From assembly GCA_964557955.1 (NCBI GenBank), contig CAZLCS010000006.1, forward strand, positions 1-64,000: 64,000 nt of DNA, given 5' to 3'. Positions within the stretch are counted from its first letter, which is position 1. The number at the start of each line of letters is the position of its first letter. Source of the stretch: JALOOX01 sp964557955. Its GTDB lineage: Bacteria; Desulfobacterota; Syntrophobacteria; Syntrophobacterales; Syntrophobacteraceae. Below are positions 7,478 to 16,155 of this stretch, piece after piece. The translations under genes and the position numbers were made by a program. Below the pieces are notes generated by a model. That model made no database searches. It worked only from the letters and a program-made list of their open reading frames with translations, and had not been told where the DNA came from.

Positions 7478-10465
7478 TCAATTTTTTGGCGAGCTTTCAT
7501 CGGGCGTAGCTGCAGCCCCCCCAGGCTTTGCCTGAGGTTCGGCATCGGCCGATGGTTGTGATGGGGGCTGATTCTCAACGGCCTTCTCAGACTGATTATC
7601 AGTCTTGGGGATTGGAGGAGTATCTTCCCCCGGTCTGTCCGGGCCTTTGACTGCAGGCTGCTCCGCGGTTTCAGCCTCCCGCCGGGTTTGCGACTGGGAT
7701 CCCGGCTTGGGCTCCTGCGGAGGTTCCGCTTTCGGCTCTGGCTGGGGTTGAGTCAGTGGTTCCGGCTTCGGCGGCGGTTCAACCCGGGGCTGAGTCGGAG
7801 GGGGGGCCTGGACTTGCGGCTGCGGCTTTTCCGGCTCTTGTGGTGCGGGCTGCGGCTCAACCCAAATGGGCGCGAAGCGTCGCTCAATCCTTCGCATTTC
7901 TTCCTTCGCACGCTCCACGAGTCTCGCGTAGGCTTCCTCCAGGTTGTTCTCCATCACCACGAACTGTCCCTGGGTCATGATCACGCGCTTCAGTTCCGGA
8001 ATCTTCAATGTAGTCGCAGATTTGAGATATACGGGCTGGATGTAGATGATCACGCGCCCGACGGGGACAATGATCATTTTTCCTCGCTCCACCTCCGATC
8101 CCACTTGATCCCACAGGGTGATCTGCTGAGCCACCTGGGTATCCTGATTGATGAGCGAGTAGATCTGTTCGGGACCAAAAACCAGCTGGCCTTTGGGGAA
8201 GCTGTAGACAATGAGTTTGCTGTAATTGAGTTGGTCTGATCCGGCCACTGCCAGAGCCCTGAGGTTGGATTTGCCCTTGGGGGTCATGGGGGAAAGCAGC
8301 ACGAAGTCAAACCGGCCCTGTTCGAAAAGGTCCAGAGTGAGGTAGTATGATTTGATCGGTGCTTCCTGCCTGCGAAAAGCGGAGGTTATCGCAAATTCCC
8401 AGGCATCCTCCTGCTGATAGAAGACGGAAGGGTCCGTCTGCTGATACTTGGCGTATACCTCCATCTGCACGTTGAAGAAGTCCTGGGGGTAACGCACTTG
8501 AGATTTCAATTCCGGGGGCATTTCACTCTGATCCTTGATCAACCCGGGATACATGCGGTCGAAGGCTTGAACGAAGGGGTCCTGTCGATCGAATGCGTAG
8601 TAGGAAACCCGCCCGTCGTAAGCATCTACGGCAATCTTGATCGAGTTTCGAATGTAATTCACCTTGCGGTCACCCACGGGATAAGAGGCTGCATAAGGAT
8701 AGAAGTCGGAGTGCGTGTAAGCATCCTGGATCCAGAAGAGCCGTTTGGGGGTCACCACCACGTATGGATCCTGGTCGAGCAGCAGGTAAGGAGTGAGGAG
8801 GCGGATGCGCTCTCGGATGTTTCGGCGAAACAGCAGCTTGCTGTTCTCATTGGTCTTGACGGTGAAGAAGATGTCCTTGTCCTTGAAATAATAGGCGAAC
8901 AGGAGCTTTCGGAAGAGGGAATTGATGGGAATGCCGCTGTCTCCGGCATAGTTGACCGTGACATTGGTCTCACCTTTCGGATACCCGAATTCCCCGGCGT
9001 CATTGGGAGCGATGACTTGTGGATAGTTGTCGAGAAGACCATGATAAATCCCGGGCTGCTCGACCTGGAAACCGAAGTCCGATTCCAGGGGGATCCCCTT
9101 CAGGAACCAGGTCATGGGTTCGTCCCCGCCCTGACCTGCGGGCACCATCACCGCCCCGTAGCCATGTGTGTAGGTGAGATGTTGGTTGATCCAATTCCGG
9201 GCGCCCGAAGGGAGTTCGGAGGTGTTGAGCTCCCGGGCGGCCAGGTAGACCTGCTGATTGTAGCCTCGCACCGTGTAACGGCTCACGTCCACCGGAGCGA
9301 AGTCGTAGTAGGTGCGTAATTCCTGGAGGTGCTTGAAGACGTCGTTGAGAAGCTCACCATCCCAGATGGGGATGTTCCGGAACACCCCTTCGGTCTTCAG
9401 GGTATCCAGTTCCAGGGGCAGTCGTTCGGGTGCGACCTCCCGTATCTCGACATCGCTCAGCCTGAATGCTGCCAGCGTCGAAGCGATGTTGTGCCGGATG
9501 TAGGTGCTCTGACGACTGATGGCATTGGGTTTGACGATGTACTCGTCGACAAGGTCCGGCAGGAACTTCGAGTAGCGTCCCACCAGGGCCAGGGCTAAAA
9601 GGAGTGCGAAGGCAATGAGCGGCTTCAGCCCTTTTCTTCTGTTGAGGTAGCTGATCAGCGAGATCCCCAGTCCGGCAAGGAGCAGCATACAGGCCCAGAT
9701 CAACGGGAGGACGACGTTCATCTCGGCAAAGCCGGGTCCCGAGAAAAGGGGTTCATGGAACCCTGTGTAGAGCAGTTCATATCTCTGCAGGATGAAGTTC
9801 CACATCTCAATGAGGAAAATGACGGCGATGAGGAAGTTGACGTGAAGCCTTGCCCCGGCGGGCATCTTCTGTTCTTGTTGAAAAAGGATGCGGCGCTCGA
9901 GCCAGTAGAGAAGGAGAATCCCTGCGAGCAGCGCTGCGAAGGCGATGAGAATCCTGCGCTGCAGGAGCGAATAAATGGGAAAGGAAAACAGGTAATAGCT
10001 GATGTCCTTGCCGTAGACGGGATCGACGATGCCCTTGGACGAGCCGAAAACGTACAGGAGAAAGGCTTCCCACTGCTCGAAAAGAGGGTAGGCGACCAGA
10101 ATGCCCAAAACCAGGGACAGGGGGGTGTAGACACGCATGGAGCCCGTTCGAAACAGCCCCAGAATCTCCTTGTAGGCCCGGCGTTTTTCCTGATCCTGAG
10201 GCTCCGAAGATTCCGTGGTGCCCAAATAACGGGAGGCCACCCAGAAATTGAGGAAGAAAATGAGAAAAAAGAGCAGGGTGACGCTGCCGAACACGACGTA
10301 GCGATAAAGCAGTCGCTGCCAGAAATAGAATGCGTAGCCCAGTGAATCGAACCACCACAGGTCCACCAAGAAATCGACGACCAGCAGACTGATGCCGGTT
10401 ACCAGAACAATCAAGCCGACGACAATCGCAATGAGAATCGAGAATCCACTCTTCAGACTCACCAT
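7478..10465 (-). CDS. UPF0182 family large membrane protein
   Basis: This 995-residue protein belongs to UPF0182 (COG1615). The first roughly 300 residues hold about seven transmembrane helices. A large, probably extracytoplasmic domain of about 550 residues follows, containing the family pattern LTYTHGYGAVM and several DQDPY/YFKDKD-type motifs. The last roughly 130 residues are a low-complexity tail rich in Pro, Gln, Glu and Lys (PEPKAEPPQEPKPG-like). The function of the family is unknown. ATG 10465 was chosen because the GGAGG lies nine bases before it, while the ATG at 10474 directly abuts the GGAGG. The gene is alone, with a long divergent spacer toward the cobalamin riboswitch. Confidence 0.9.
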   Translation of the reverse strand: MVSLKSGFSILIAIVVGLIVLVTGISLLVVDFLVDLWWFDSLGYAFYFWQRLLYRYVVFGSVTLLFFLIFFLNFWVASRYLGTTESSEPQDQEKRRAYKEILGLFRTGSMRVYTPLSLVLGILVAYPLFEQWEAFLLYVFGSSKGIVDPVYGKDISYYLFSFPIYSLLQRRILIAFAALLAGILLLYWLERRILFQQEQKMPAGARLHVNFLIAVIFLIEMWNFILQRYELLYTGFHEPLFSGPGFAEMNVVLPLIWACMLLLAGLGISLISYLNRRKGLKPLIAFALLLALALVGRYSKFLPDLVDEYIVKPNAISRQSTYIRHNIASTLAAFRLSDVEIREVAPERLPLELDTLKTEGVFRNIPIWDGELLNDVFKHLQELRTYYDFAPVDVSRYTVRGYNQQVYLAARELNTSELPSGARNWINQHLTYTHGYGAVMVPAGQGGDEPMTWFLKGIPLESDFGFQVEQPGIYHGLLDNYPQVIAPNDAGEFGYPKGETNVTVNYAGDSGIPINSLFRKLLFAYYFKDKDIFFTVKTNENSKLLFRRNIRERIRLLTPYLLLDQDPYVVVTPKRLFWIQDAYTHSDFYPYAASYPVGDRKVNYIRNSIKIAVDAYDGRVSYYAFDRQDPFVQAFDRMYPGLIKDQSEMPPELKSQVRYPQDFFNVQMEVYAKYQQTDPSVFYQQEDAWEFAITSAFRRQEAPIKSYYLTLDLFEQGRFDFVLLSPMTPKGKSNLRALAVAGSDQLNYSKLIVYSFPKGQLVFGPEQIYSLINQDTQVAQQITLWDQVGSEVERGKMIIVPVGRVIIYIQPVYLKSATTLKIPELKRVIMTQGQFVVMENNLEEAYARLVERAKEEMRRIERRFAPIWVEPQPAPQEPEKPQPQVQAPPPTQPRVEPPPKPEPLTQPQPEPKAEPPQEPKPGSQSQTRREAETAEQPAVKGPDRPGEDTPPIPKTDNQSEKAVENQPPSQPSADAEPQAKPGGAAATPDESSPKN

Positions 10466-10930
10466 AAACCACATCCTCCCTCGTATATTCCAGAGGCCGT
10501 ATCAGACTCTCCCGGGTCAAATACCATAACATCTGATCTAACCACAGCCTGTTGAACTCGGTCAAAGCTTTTGTTTCATCATCGCCCAATATGAGCCATC
10601 AGATTTCAGCTTTGAGCCTGTGCCGGGGAATTCTGACGGCTGCAATGCATTTCATTCATACCATCATGTATCCATTATGCCATAAGGATCTAGAATTATT
10701 AAGCTAATATCCAAAGGCACATGTTCGTTGGACGATACATCCAGCAGCCGGAAGCCTGCATTGATGCGCTCGGCCGGTCGCGTTCACGCGCTGCCGGCGA
10801 TTTCGCGGACCGGGTGCAGCCACCCTCCTGCCAGCATAGTCATTGACGGAGCCCCATAAATACGATAGAGAGAGGGGCGATTGAGCGAATCAATGAAAAA
10901 ATAATCAGTTCTTTGAAATTGAGTAGGCTC
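10466..10930. other. Divergent spacer between UPF0182 and the cobalamin riboswitch
   Basis: No ORF in these 465 bases looks real. It should hold the leftward promoter of the UPF0182 gene and the rightward promoter of the cobalamin transcript. A TTGAGC at 10881 followed by AT-rich sequence is a weak candidate only. Confidence 0.4.
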
Positions 10931-11098
10931 AGGTACCTGTTTCCATGGGATTTAAAAGGGAAGACGGTGAGAATCCGTCGCGGTCCCGCCGCTGTGATCG
11001 GGGACGAAAGCCACAGGATGCCACTGTCGCGCTCCAGGCGTGATGGGAAGGTGTGGCGAGTAGGTGGATCCGTGAGTCAGAAAACCTGCCTGATGCCA
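10931..11098 (+). promoter_or_regulatory. Cobalamin riboswitch (AdoCbl-type aptamer)
   Basis: The segment shows the conserved core in order: AAAAGGGAA, GGTGAGAATCC, GCGGTCCCGCCGCTGTGA, GAAAGCCACAGGATGCCACTG, GGGAAGGTGTGGCGAGTAGG, GATCCGTGAGTCAG and the B12-box stretch GTCAGAAAACCTGCC. It lies upstream of the cbi/btu operon on the same strand, as expected for repression by adenosylcobalamin. An intrinsic terminator at 11227-11268, between the aptamer and cbiC, is the likely expression platform. Confidence 0.95.
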
Positions 11099-11226
11099 TA
11101 TGCGGTCCGTATTGATGTGATGCTTTCGGTCGACCATTCGGGAGAGCGGTGGGCCGACCCGTCAATCATGTGGGGAACGAGGGGTTTCCCTGGCCGAAGA
11201 CAAGGATCAAGTCAGACAGGGTGCAA

Positions 11227-11268
11227 TCCTTGGCGCCTCGACCCATCGAGGCCCGAGGATTTTTTTTT
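11227..11268 (+). terminator. Riboswitch-controlled intrinsic terminator
   Basis: A long hairpin (TCCTTGGCGCCTCGA against TCGAGGCCCGAGGA, loop CCCA, two small irregularities) is followed by nine T residues at 11260-11268. It sits between the cobalamin aptamer and cbiC, so cobalamin binding probably favours termination here. The roughly 130 bases between aptamer and hairpin must contain any antiterminator; I could not identify one by eye. Confidence 0.8.
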
Positions 11269-11319
11269 GCCGTGACTGGCCCCGAAAGGATTTCAGACGG
11301 CCGACGCGAGGAAGTCGAG

Positions 11320-11994
11320 ATGAAGCATGCATCCCCATCCTCCATTGATGATCGCCCCGGCTTGGTGGTCGCCGGGAGAGAGATCGAACGGGAAAGTTTT
11401 CGGCTCATAGACGCCGAGATGGCAGGTCACGGCTTTCCTCCGGACCAGTGGAATGTTGTGCGTCGCGTGATCCATACCACGGGGGATTTGGATTATGCCC
11501 AGCGGTTGAGCTTCCATGCTTCAGCGATCGCATCGGCCTCTGAGGCTCTGCGGTCCGGAGCGAGGATTTTTACGGACACGCGGATGATCCAGGTGGGGCT
11601 CTCACCGTGGCGCCTCGACTGGTATGGGAACCGGGTGGTGACGCCGGTGCTCGAGCCCGAAAGTCAGCGCTGGGCGGAGGAACTGGGGACGACGCGCTCG
11701 GTTGCAGCCTTTCGGCACGTCGGACCACAGCTCGGCGGCCAGATCGCGGCGGTGGGCAACGCCCCGACTGCCCTGCTGGAAGTCATTCGGCTCGCCGAGG
11801 AGGAGGGGGTCCGGCCGGCTCTCGTCATTGGGGTCCCCGTGGGCTTCGTGCAGGCTGCTGAATCCAAGGAAGCCCTTCATCAGCTTCAAGCGATCCCGAG
11901 CATCACCGTATTGGGACGGAAAGGCGGCAGCACCGTGGCCGTGGCTATCCTGCACGCGCTTCTGGAATGGACCAGGGCCGCCCAGAATCAATAA
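11320..11994 (+). CDS. cbiC: Precorrin-8X / cobalt-precorrin-8 methylmutase
   Basis: The 224-residue protein matches CbiC/CobH, which moves the C11 methyl to C12 to give (cobalt-)hydrogenobyrinate. Family marks are RRVIHTTGDLDY with the catalytic His, TDTRMIQVGLSP, AVGNAPTALLEVI and VIGVPVGFVQAAESKEAL. Length is normal. ATG 11320 follows GAGGAA at good spacing; the longer upstream frame runs through the riboswitch terminator and is not real. It is the first gene of the riboswitch-controlled operon. Confidence 0.95.
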   Translation: MKHASPSSIDDRPGLVVAGREIERESFRLIDAEMAGHGFPPDQWNVVRRVIHTTGDLDYAQRLSFHASAIASASEALRSGARIFTDTRMIQVGLSPWRLDWYGNRVVTPVLEPESQRWAEELGTTRSVAAFRHVGPQLGGQIAAVGNAPTALLEVIRLAEEEGVRPALVIGVPVGFVQAAESKEALHQLQAIPSITVLGRKGGSTVAVAILHALLEWTRAAQNQ

Positions 11995-12034
11995 ACCTGC
12001 AGTGCATATCAAGACCTTGCGAAAGGAACAAGCC

Positions 12035-12886
12035 ATGCTCGGCACTCTCTATGGCATCGGAGTCGGACCCGGGGACCCGGATCTCCTCACCATCAAGGCG
12101 GTCAAAGTGTTGAAGGCGGTCGCCCACGTTTTTGCGGCCTCCTCCAGCAAGAATGACTACAGCCTGGCTCACGATATCGTGGGGGAGCACATCCCGGCTT
12201 CCACCCCCGTCGAGCAGCTCGCGTTTCCCATGACCTTCAACTCCGACAAGCTCGAGGATGCCTGGGATTCCAATTGCGATCGGGTCGTGGAGGTGCTCCG
12301 GCAGGGGAAGGATGTCGCTTTTTTGACGCTTGGTGATCCTCTGACGTTCAGCACCTTCATCTACCTGATGCGGAAGGTTCGGAGCCGGGCTCCTGAGGTC
12401 GGGGTTTCGGTCGTTCCCGGCATCACCTCCTTCCAGGCGGCGGCTGCCTGTGCCGGGGAGCCCCTGGCGGAAGGCGAGGAAATCGTCTCCATCATTTCGG
12501 GAGCCAAGGGTGGAGAGCGATTGAAGGAAGTCATCACCCACTCGGACAACGTGGTTCTTTTGAAGGCCTACAAGTATCTGCCGGAAATCCTGACCGAAGT
12601 GGACGAGGCCGGCCTCCGGGAATCCTGCTGCTTCATCAGCCGCTGCGGCCTCGATGGAGAAGTGATCGAGCGCGAATTCGAGGCGTTGCGTCGGATGGAT
12701 CGCCCCAACTATCTCTCCCTGATGATCATCAAGCGACGTGGACTGGAATCCCGGACTGATTCCGCGCCGGCAGCGAGCCCGACCAACGTGGTCGACCTGA
12801 CGCGGACGATTCGCGCGGGCTTGAAGAACGGCCCCTCCAAACCATTGACAGGAGAAGCGGAGGCGGGGTACCGGGTGGCCAAATAG
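12035..12886 (+). CDS. cbiL: Cobalt-factor II / precorrin-2 C20-methyltransferase
   Basis: The 283-residue SAM-dependent methyltransferase shows the tetrapyrrole-methylase signatures YGIGVGPGDPDLLTIKAV near the N terminus, FLTLGDPLTFSTF near 100 and VVPGITSFQAAAA near 130. It methylates C20 early in the anaerobic corrin pathway. The true start is ATG 12035, preceded by AAAGGAA; a longer open frame upstream is out of frame with cbiC. A poorly conserved tail of about 45 residues follows the catalytic fold. It is 40 bases downstream of cbiC in the same operon. Confidence 0.95.
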   Translation: MLGTLYGIGVGPGDPDLLTIKAVKVLKAVAHVFAASSSKNDYSLAHDIVGEHIPASTPVEQLAFPMTFNSDKLEDAWDSNCDRVVEVLRQGKDVAFLTLGDPLTFSTFIYLMRKVRSRAPEVGVSVVPGITSFQAAAACAGEPLAEGEEIVSIISGAKGGERLKEVITHSDNVVLLKAYKYLPEILTEVDEAGLRESCCFISRCGLDGEVIEREFEALRRMDRPNYLSLMIIKRRGLESRTDSAPAASPTNVVDLTRTIRAGLKNGPSKPLTGEAEAGYRVAK

Positions 12887-13051
12887 CCCCATGAAGCAAA
12901 CCGTTTTGGAAGTCGGCCCGACGATTCCTGTCCTGGCTCTGTACTTCATCCCGGTGGACGCCGGGATCCAACGAATGGGCAGGTATCTGGATTCCAGTGT
13001 CAGCCGGAATGACGCATGGGTGGGGTTCTCGGGCGGCCCCAGGGACAAGTC

Positions 13052-14089
13052 GTGAAGATGGAAAAAGGATTTGCCTATGGAGTGATGCTCATTGTCCTGA
13101 TCGTGGGGGCAGCGTTTTTTACCTCCGGCATCGGCCCTTTCCATATCTCCTACGATACCCTTGCCCGTTTGTGGTTCTCCCCCTTCGAATCTTCACTTGC
13201 CCAGGGAATCGATGATTCCGTTCGGTATATCGCCCTCCATGTCCGTTTGGCCAGGGTTCTCCTGGCAGTGATCGTCGGTGCCGGGCTTGCCCTGGCGGGC
13301 GGCGTCTACCAGGGCGTTCTCCTGAATCCCCTGGCGGACCCGTTCACCCTCGGGGTCTCCACGGGCGCGGCCTTCGGGGCTTCCATCGCCATTCTTCTGG
13401 GTTGGGGAGGCCTGACATGGATGGGGGTCGGTCTGTTGCCTGGAGCCGCTTTTGCGGGGGCTCTCGGCGCCCTGTACGGCGTCTACCTCCTCGGACGCAT
13501 GGACGGTCGGCTGCAAAGCACGACTCTCGTCCTGGCGGGAATCATCGTTTCGACGTTTCTCTCGGCCTGGATCAGTCTTTTAAAGAGCCTGAACGAGGAG
13601 TCGGTTTCCACAATCGTCTTTTGGATCATGGGAAGCTTCTCGGGGAGAACCTGGTCCCACGCCGGCCTGGTGCTGCCTTATCTGCTCATTGGCGGGGCGG
13701 TCATCCTGTATCATGCGCGGGAGCTCGATCTGCTCAGTCTTGGAGACATCCAGGCTCAGCAGATGGGGGTCGACGTGGGCCGGGTGCGCTTCAGGCTCCT
13801 TCTGGCAGCTTCCCTCATCACCGGCGCTGCTGTGGCGGTGAGCGGAGTCATTGGCTTTGTGGGGCTGGTAGTGCCCCACCTCGTCAGGCTCAGTGTAGGG
13901 CCGGTGCACCGCCGCCTCCTTCCCCTGGTGATGCTCACGGGGGGGCTCCTGGTCCTGGTGGCGGATACCCTGGCCCGAAGCATCCTCCCCCAGGGTGAAG
14001 AGCTTCCGGTGGGAGTCGTCACGGCCATTCTCGGAGGACCGTTCTTTTGCTTTCTGCTGCTGCATCGCAAGAGCCGGATCCGGTTGTGA
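13052..14089 (+). CDS. btuC: Corrinoid/iron-siderophore ABC transporter permease (BtuC/FecCD family)
   Basis: The 345-residue inner-membrane permease has about ten transmembrane helices and the FecCD family marks: RLARVLLAVIVGAGLALAGG, NPLADPFTLGVSTGAAFGA and VSGVIGFVGLVVPHLVRL. It would form the translocation channel with the ATPase encoded just downstream. Position inside a cobalamin-riboswitch operon makes corrinoid the likely substrate, by inference. GTG 13052 is preferred because AGGGA lies six bases before it; ATG 13058 is the alternative. The 165 bases separating it from cbiL hold a degenerate palindromic scrap (CCGGAATGAC) resembling the interior of the MITE family. Confidence 0.9.
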   Translation: MKMEKGFAYGVMLIVLIVGAAFFTSGIGPFHISYDTLARLWFSPFESSLAQGIDDSVRYIALHVRLARVLLAVIVGAGLALAGGVYQGVLLNPLADPFTLGVSTGAAFGASIAILLGWGGLTWMGVGLLPGAAFAGALGALYGVYLLGRMDGRLQSTTLVLAGIIVSTFLSAWISLLKSLNEESVSTIVFWIMGSFSGRTWSHAGLVLPYLLIGGAVILYHARELDLLSLGDIQAQQMGVDVGRVRFRLLLAASLITGAAVAVSGVIGFVGLVVPHLVRLSVGPVHRRLLPLVMLTGGLLVLVADTLARSILPQGEELPVGVVTAILGGPFFCFLLLHRKSRIRL

Positions 14090-14859
14090 TCCGGATTGTC
14101 GACCTGTGCGCGGGCTACGGCGGCCACCCTGTGCTGGAGAGAGTATCCCTCGAGGTGCGCAAAGGGGATTTCGTCGGGGTATTGGGTCCGAACGGTTCCG
14201 GTAAGACCACGCTGGTCCGCGCGCTGAGCGGGGTAATCCCGATTCGGAGCGGGCGTGCCGAGATCTTGGGCGATTGCGTGGGCCTGCTCAAGCCCAAGGA
14301 GCTTGCAAGGCGGGTGGCCGTGGTGGCGCAGGATGGCGAGGTGCGTTTCCCCTTTCCCTGCGTCGAGGTCGTTCGCATGGGCCGCTATCCGCACCAGCGA
14401 TCCTGGCAGATGGACAATGCCGAAGACGAGGAGGTGGTCCAGGCGGCTATGCAGGCCACGGATACCGTGACGCTGGCGCAGCGGGTGATCACGGACGTGA
14501 GCGGCGGAGAGCGGCAGCGGGTGATGATGGCCCGGGCCCTGGCCCAGTCCACACCCATCCTGCTCCTGGACGAGGCTGCCTCGGCCATGGATGTGCACCG
14601 CAAACTTCAGATTTTCTCGCTGCTCGAGCGTAGAAATCTTGAAGAGGGGCTGACCGTTGTCACGGTCCTCCATGATGTGAACCTCGCAGCCTATTTCTGC
14701 AGGAAGCTGGTTTTCCTGAAGAACGGAGAGGTGGCGGTTCAGGGAGCGACGGACGAGGTGTTGACACCGGAAACACTGGCATCGGTCTATCGCACCGAGG
14801 CCATTGTGCAGGAGATACCGGGCACGGGGCGGGTTCAGGTCGCGTTCATTCCGTCCTGA
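14086..14859 (+). CDS. btuD: Corrinoid ABC transporter ATPase (BtuD-like)
   Basis: The 257-residue ATPase has Walker A GPNGSGKTT, Q loop VVAQD, signature VSGGERQRV, Walker B ILLLDEAASAMD and the H-loop VLHDVNLAA. It energises import through the permease encoded upstream. GTG 14086 overlaps the permease stop codon (GTGA), so the pair is translationally coupled; the upstream ATG 14047 would create an unneeded 43-base overlap. A MITE copy separates this gene from the binding-protein gene. Confidence 0.92.
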   Translation: MIRIVDLCAGYGGHPVLERVSLEVRKGDFVGVLGPNGSGKTTLVRALSGVIPIRSGRAEILGDCVGLLKPKELARRVAVVAQDGEVRFPFPCVEVVRMGRYPHQRSWQMDNAEDEEVVQAAMQATDTVTLAQRVITDVSGGERQRVMMARALAQSTPILLLDEAASAMDVHRKLQIFSLLERRNLEEGLTVVTVLHDVNLAAYFCRKLVFLKNGEVAVQGATDEVLTPETLASVYRTEAIVQEIPGTGRVQVAFIPS

Positions 14860-14889
14860 AGGCGTTTCTGTAAGACGGTGGGATATCTA

Positions 14890-15037
14890 AGTACAGCTCA
14901 TCACAATAGAGTGTCCACCTCTCGAGTCGTCATTCCGGCAGTCTTCTGGCCGGAATCCACAAAAAAGCTGGATGCCGGCTTAAAGATTGCCGGCATGACG
15001 AGCGGCGAAATGGACATCTTCTTCTGTGGAGGTGTCT
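14890..15037. mobile_element. MITE family copy 1
   Basis: The 148-bp element has imperfect terminal inverted repeats (AGTACAGCTCATCACA at the left; the right end reads as TGTCCATTTC outward from the interior and ends near GTGTCT). Internally it has palindromic arms GTCATTCCGGCAG and GCCGGCATGAC. It is nearly identical to copy 2 at 30218-30422 apart from a 57-bp insert there. It lies inside the cobalamin operon between btuD and btuF, and its right end carries TGTGGAGGTG, nine bases before the btuF start. Confidence 0.8.
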
Positions 15038-15041
15038 AAGC

Positions 15042-16013
15042 ATGCTGTCCAAAAAGCACACTGCCATTCTCCGCTGGAGGGGGGACAACAAACAGTGGGT
15101 CGGGCATTTCGTCAGGCGTCTCCAACCGCCCCTTTTGGGGATATGTTTTTTGGCTGTCCTGTTGATTCTGCCCAGCCCACCGAGCTCCTTAGCTCTCCAG
15201 GTCATCGACGATGCCGGACAGTCCATCGAACTGCGTCAACCGGCCCGGCGCGTGATTCCGCTCTACGGGGCGTTCGCCGAGATGCTTTTTGCTGTCGGAG
15301 CGGGCTCCCAGGTGGTGGCGCGGACCCAGGCGGATCGAATCCCTGCCGAAATCGAGCAGCTGCCCTCTGTCGGAACCCACATGCGTCCCAACGTGGAGCT
15401 CATTATCGGCCTGAAGCCGGACCTGGTGGTCCAGAGCGCCAGCCGCCGGGAGGCGACGCCGGAGCTGGATCGCCTGCGCGAGGCCGGGATTCCCGTGGCC
15501 ATATTCTCCCCTGTGAGTCTCGATGAGGTCTTTTCGACCATGCTCCGACTGGGCTCTCTGACCGGGCATGCGGAGTCGGCCGAAAAGGCCGTGCTGCAGC
15601 TGCGTGAGAGACTGGAGCGCATTCGAAGCCGGGTGATCTCGGTGGAGAAACCGCTCAGCGTTTTCTACGAGATCCGGGCCGAGCCCCTGACAACCGCTGG
15701 AGCAGGATCCATCGTTCACCGGATCATCGAGGCAGCCGGGGCGCGCAATGCGGTTCCCAACGAGAAGGGGATCGTCCAGTATAATTTCGAGGCGCTGCTT
15801 TTGGCCGACCCGGACGTTTACGTGGTCCAGAAGGGACCCATGAACCGGAATCCCCTGGAGCCCGGCAAGCGCTCTCACTTTGACAGGCTCCGTTCGGTGA
15901 GGGGGGGCAGGGTCGTCTTCGTGGACGAGCTCATGTTTTCCCGCCCCGGTCCCCGGTCTGTGGATGCCGTGGAGGAGCTGGCACGGGCGATTTACCCGGA
16001 GCTGTTTCGGTAA
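15042..16013 (+). CDS. btuF: Corrinoid ABC transporter substrate-binding protein (BtuF-like)
   Basis: The 323-residue protein has a membrane segment at about 31-52 (ICFLAVLLILPSPPSSLA) that looks like a signal sequence, preceded by an unusually long basic extension of about 30 residues. The mature part is a class III binding protein: RVIPLYGAFAEMLFAVGAG, IIGLKPDLVVQS, and a C-terminal VFVDELMFSRPGPRSVDAVEELA. It should capture corrinoid in the periplasm for BtuCD. The GGAGG serving ATG 15042 belongs to the end of MITE copy 1, so the extended N terminus may be a by-product of the insertion. Confidence 0.88.
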   Translation: MLSKKHTAILRWRGDNKQWVGHFVRRLQPPLLGICFLAVLLILPSPPSSLALQVIDDAGQSIELRQPARRVIPLYGAFAEMLFAVGAGSQVVARTQADRIPAEIEQLPSVGTHMRPNVELIIGLKPDLVVQSASRREATPELDRLREAGIPVAIFSPVSLDEVFSTMLRLGSLTGHAESAEKAVLQLRERLERIRSRVISVEKPLSVFYEIRAEPLTTAGAGSIVHRIIEAAGARNAVPNEKGIVQYNFEALLLADPDVYVVQKGPMNRNPLEPGKRSHFDRLRSVRGGRVVFVDELMFSRPGPRSVDAVEELARAIYPELFR

Positions 16014-16155
16014 CGCCCGGGGGCGGTTTCAGATGCCAGGTTTCTGGTTTCTGGTTCGATTGCGAGCACAAGTACGCGTACAGGTTTGGGTACGGCGTCT
16101 ATAATGTCCATAACGTTGCATTGAGGGGTGGCACGGGCTGGCGGAGCAGAAATGC

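Noticed and set aside
12960..13020. Fifth MITE copy between cbiL and btuC
   Set aside because: Only a short CCGGAATGAC-type scrap matches; no terminal repeats.
11945..13144. 399-codon minus-strand frame across cbiC-cbiL
   Set aside because: Overlaps two certain cobalamin genes and has no homology-like motifs.
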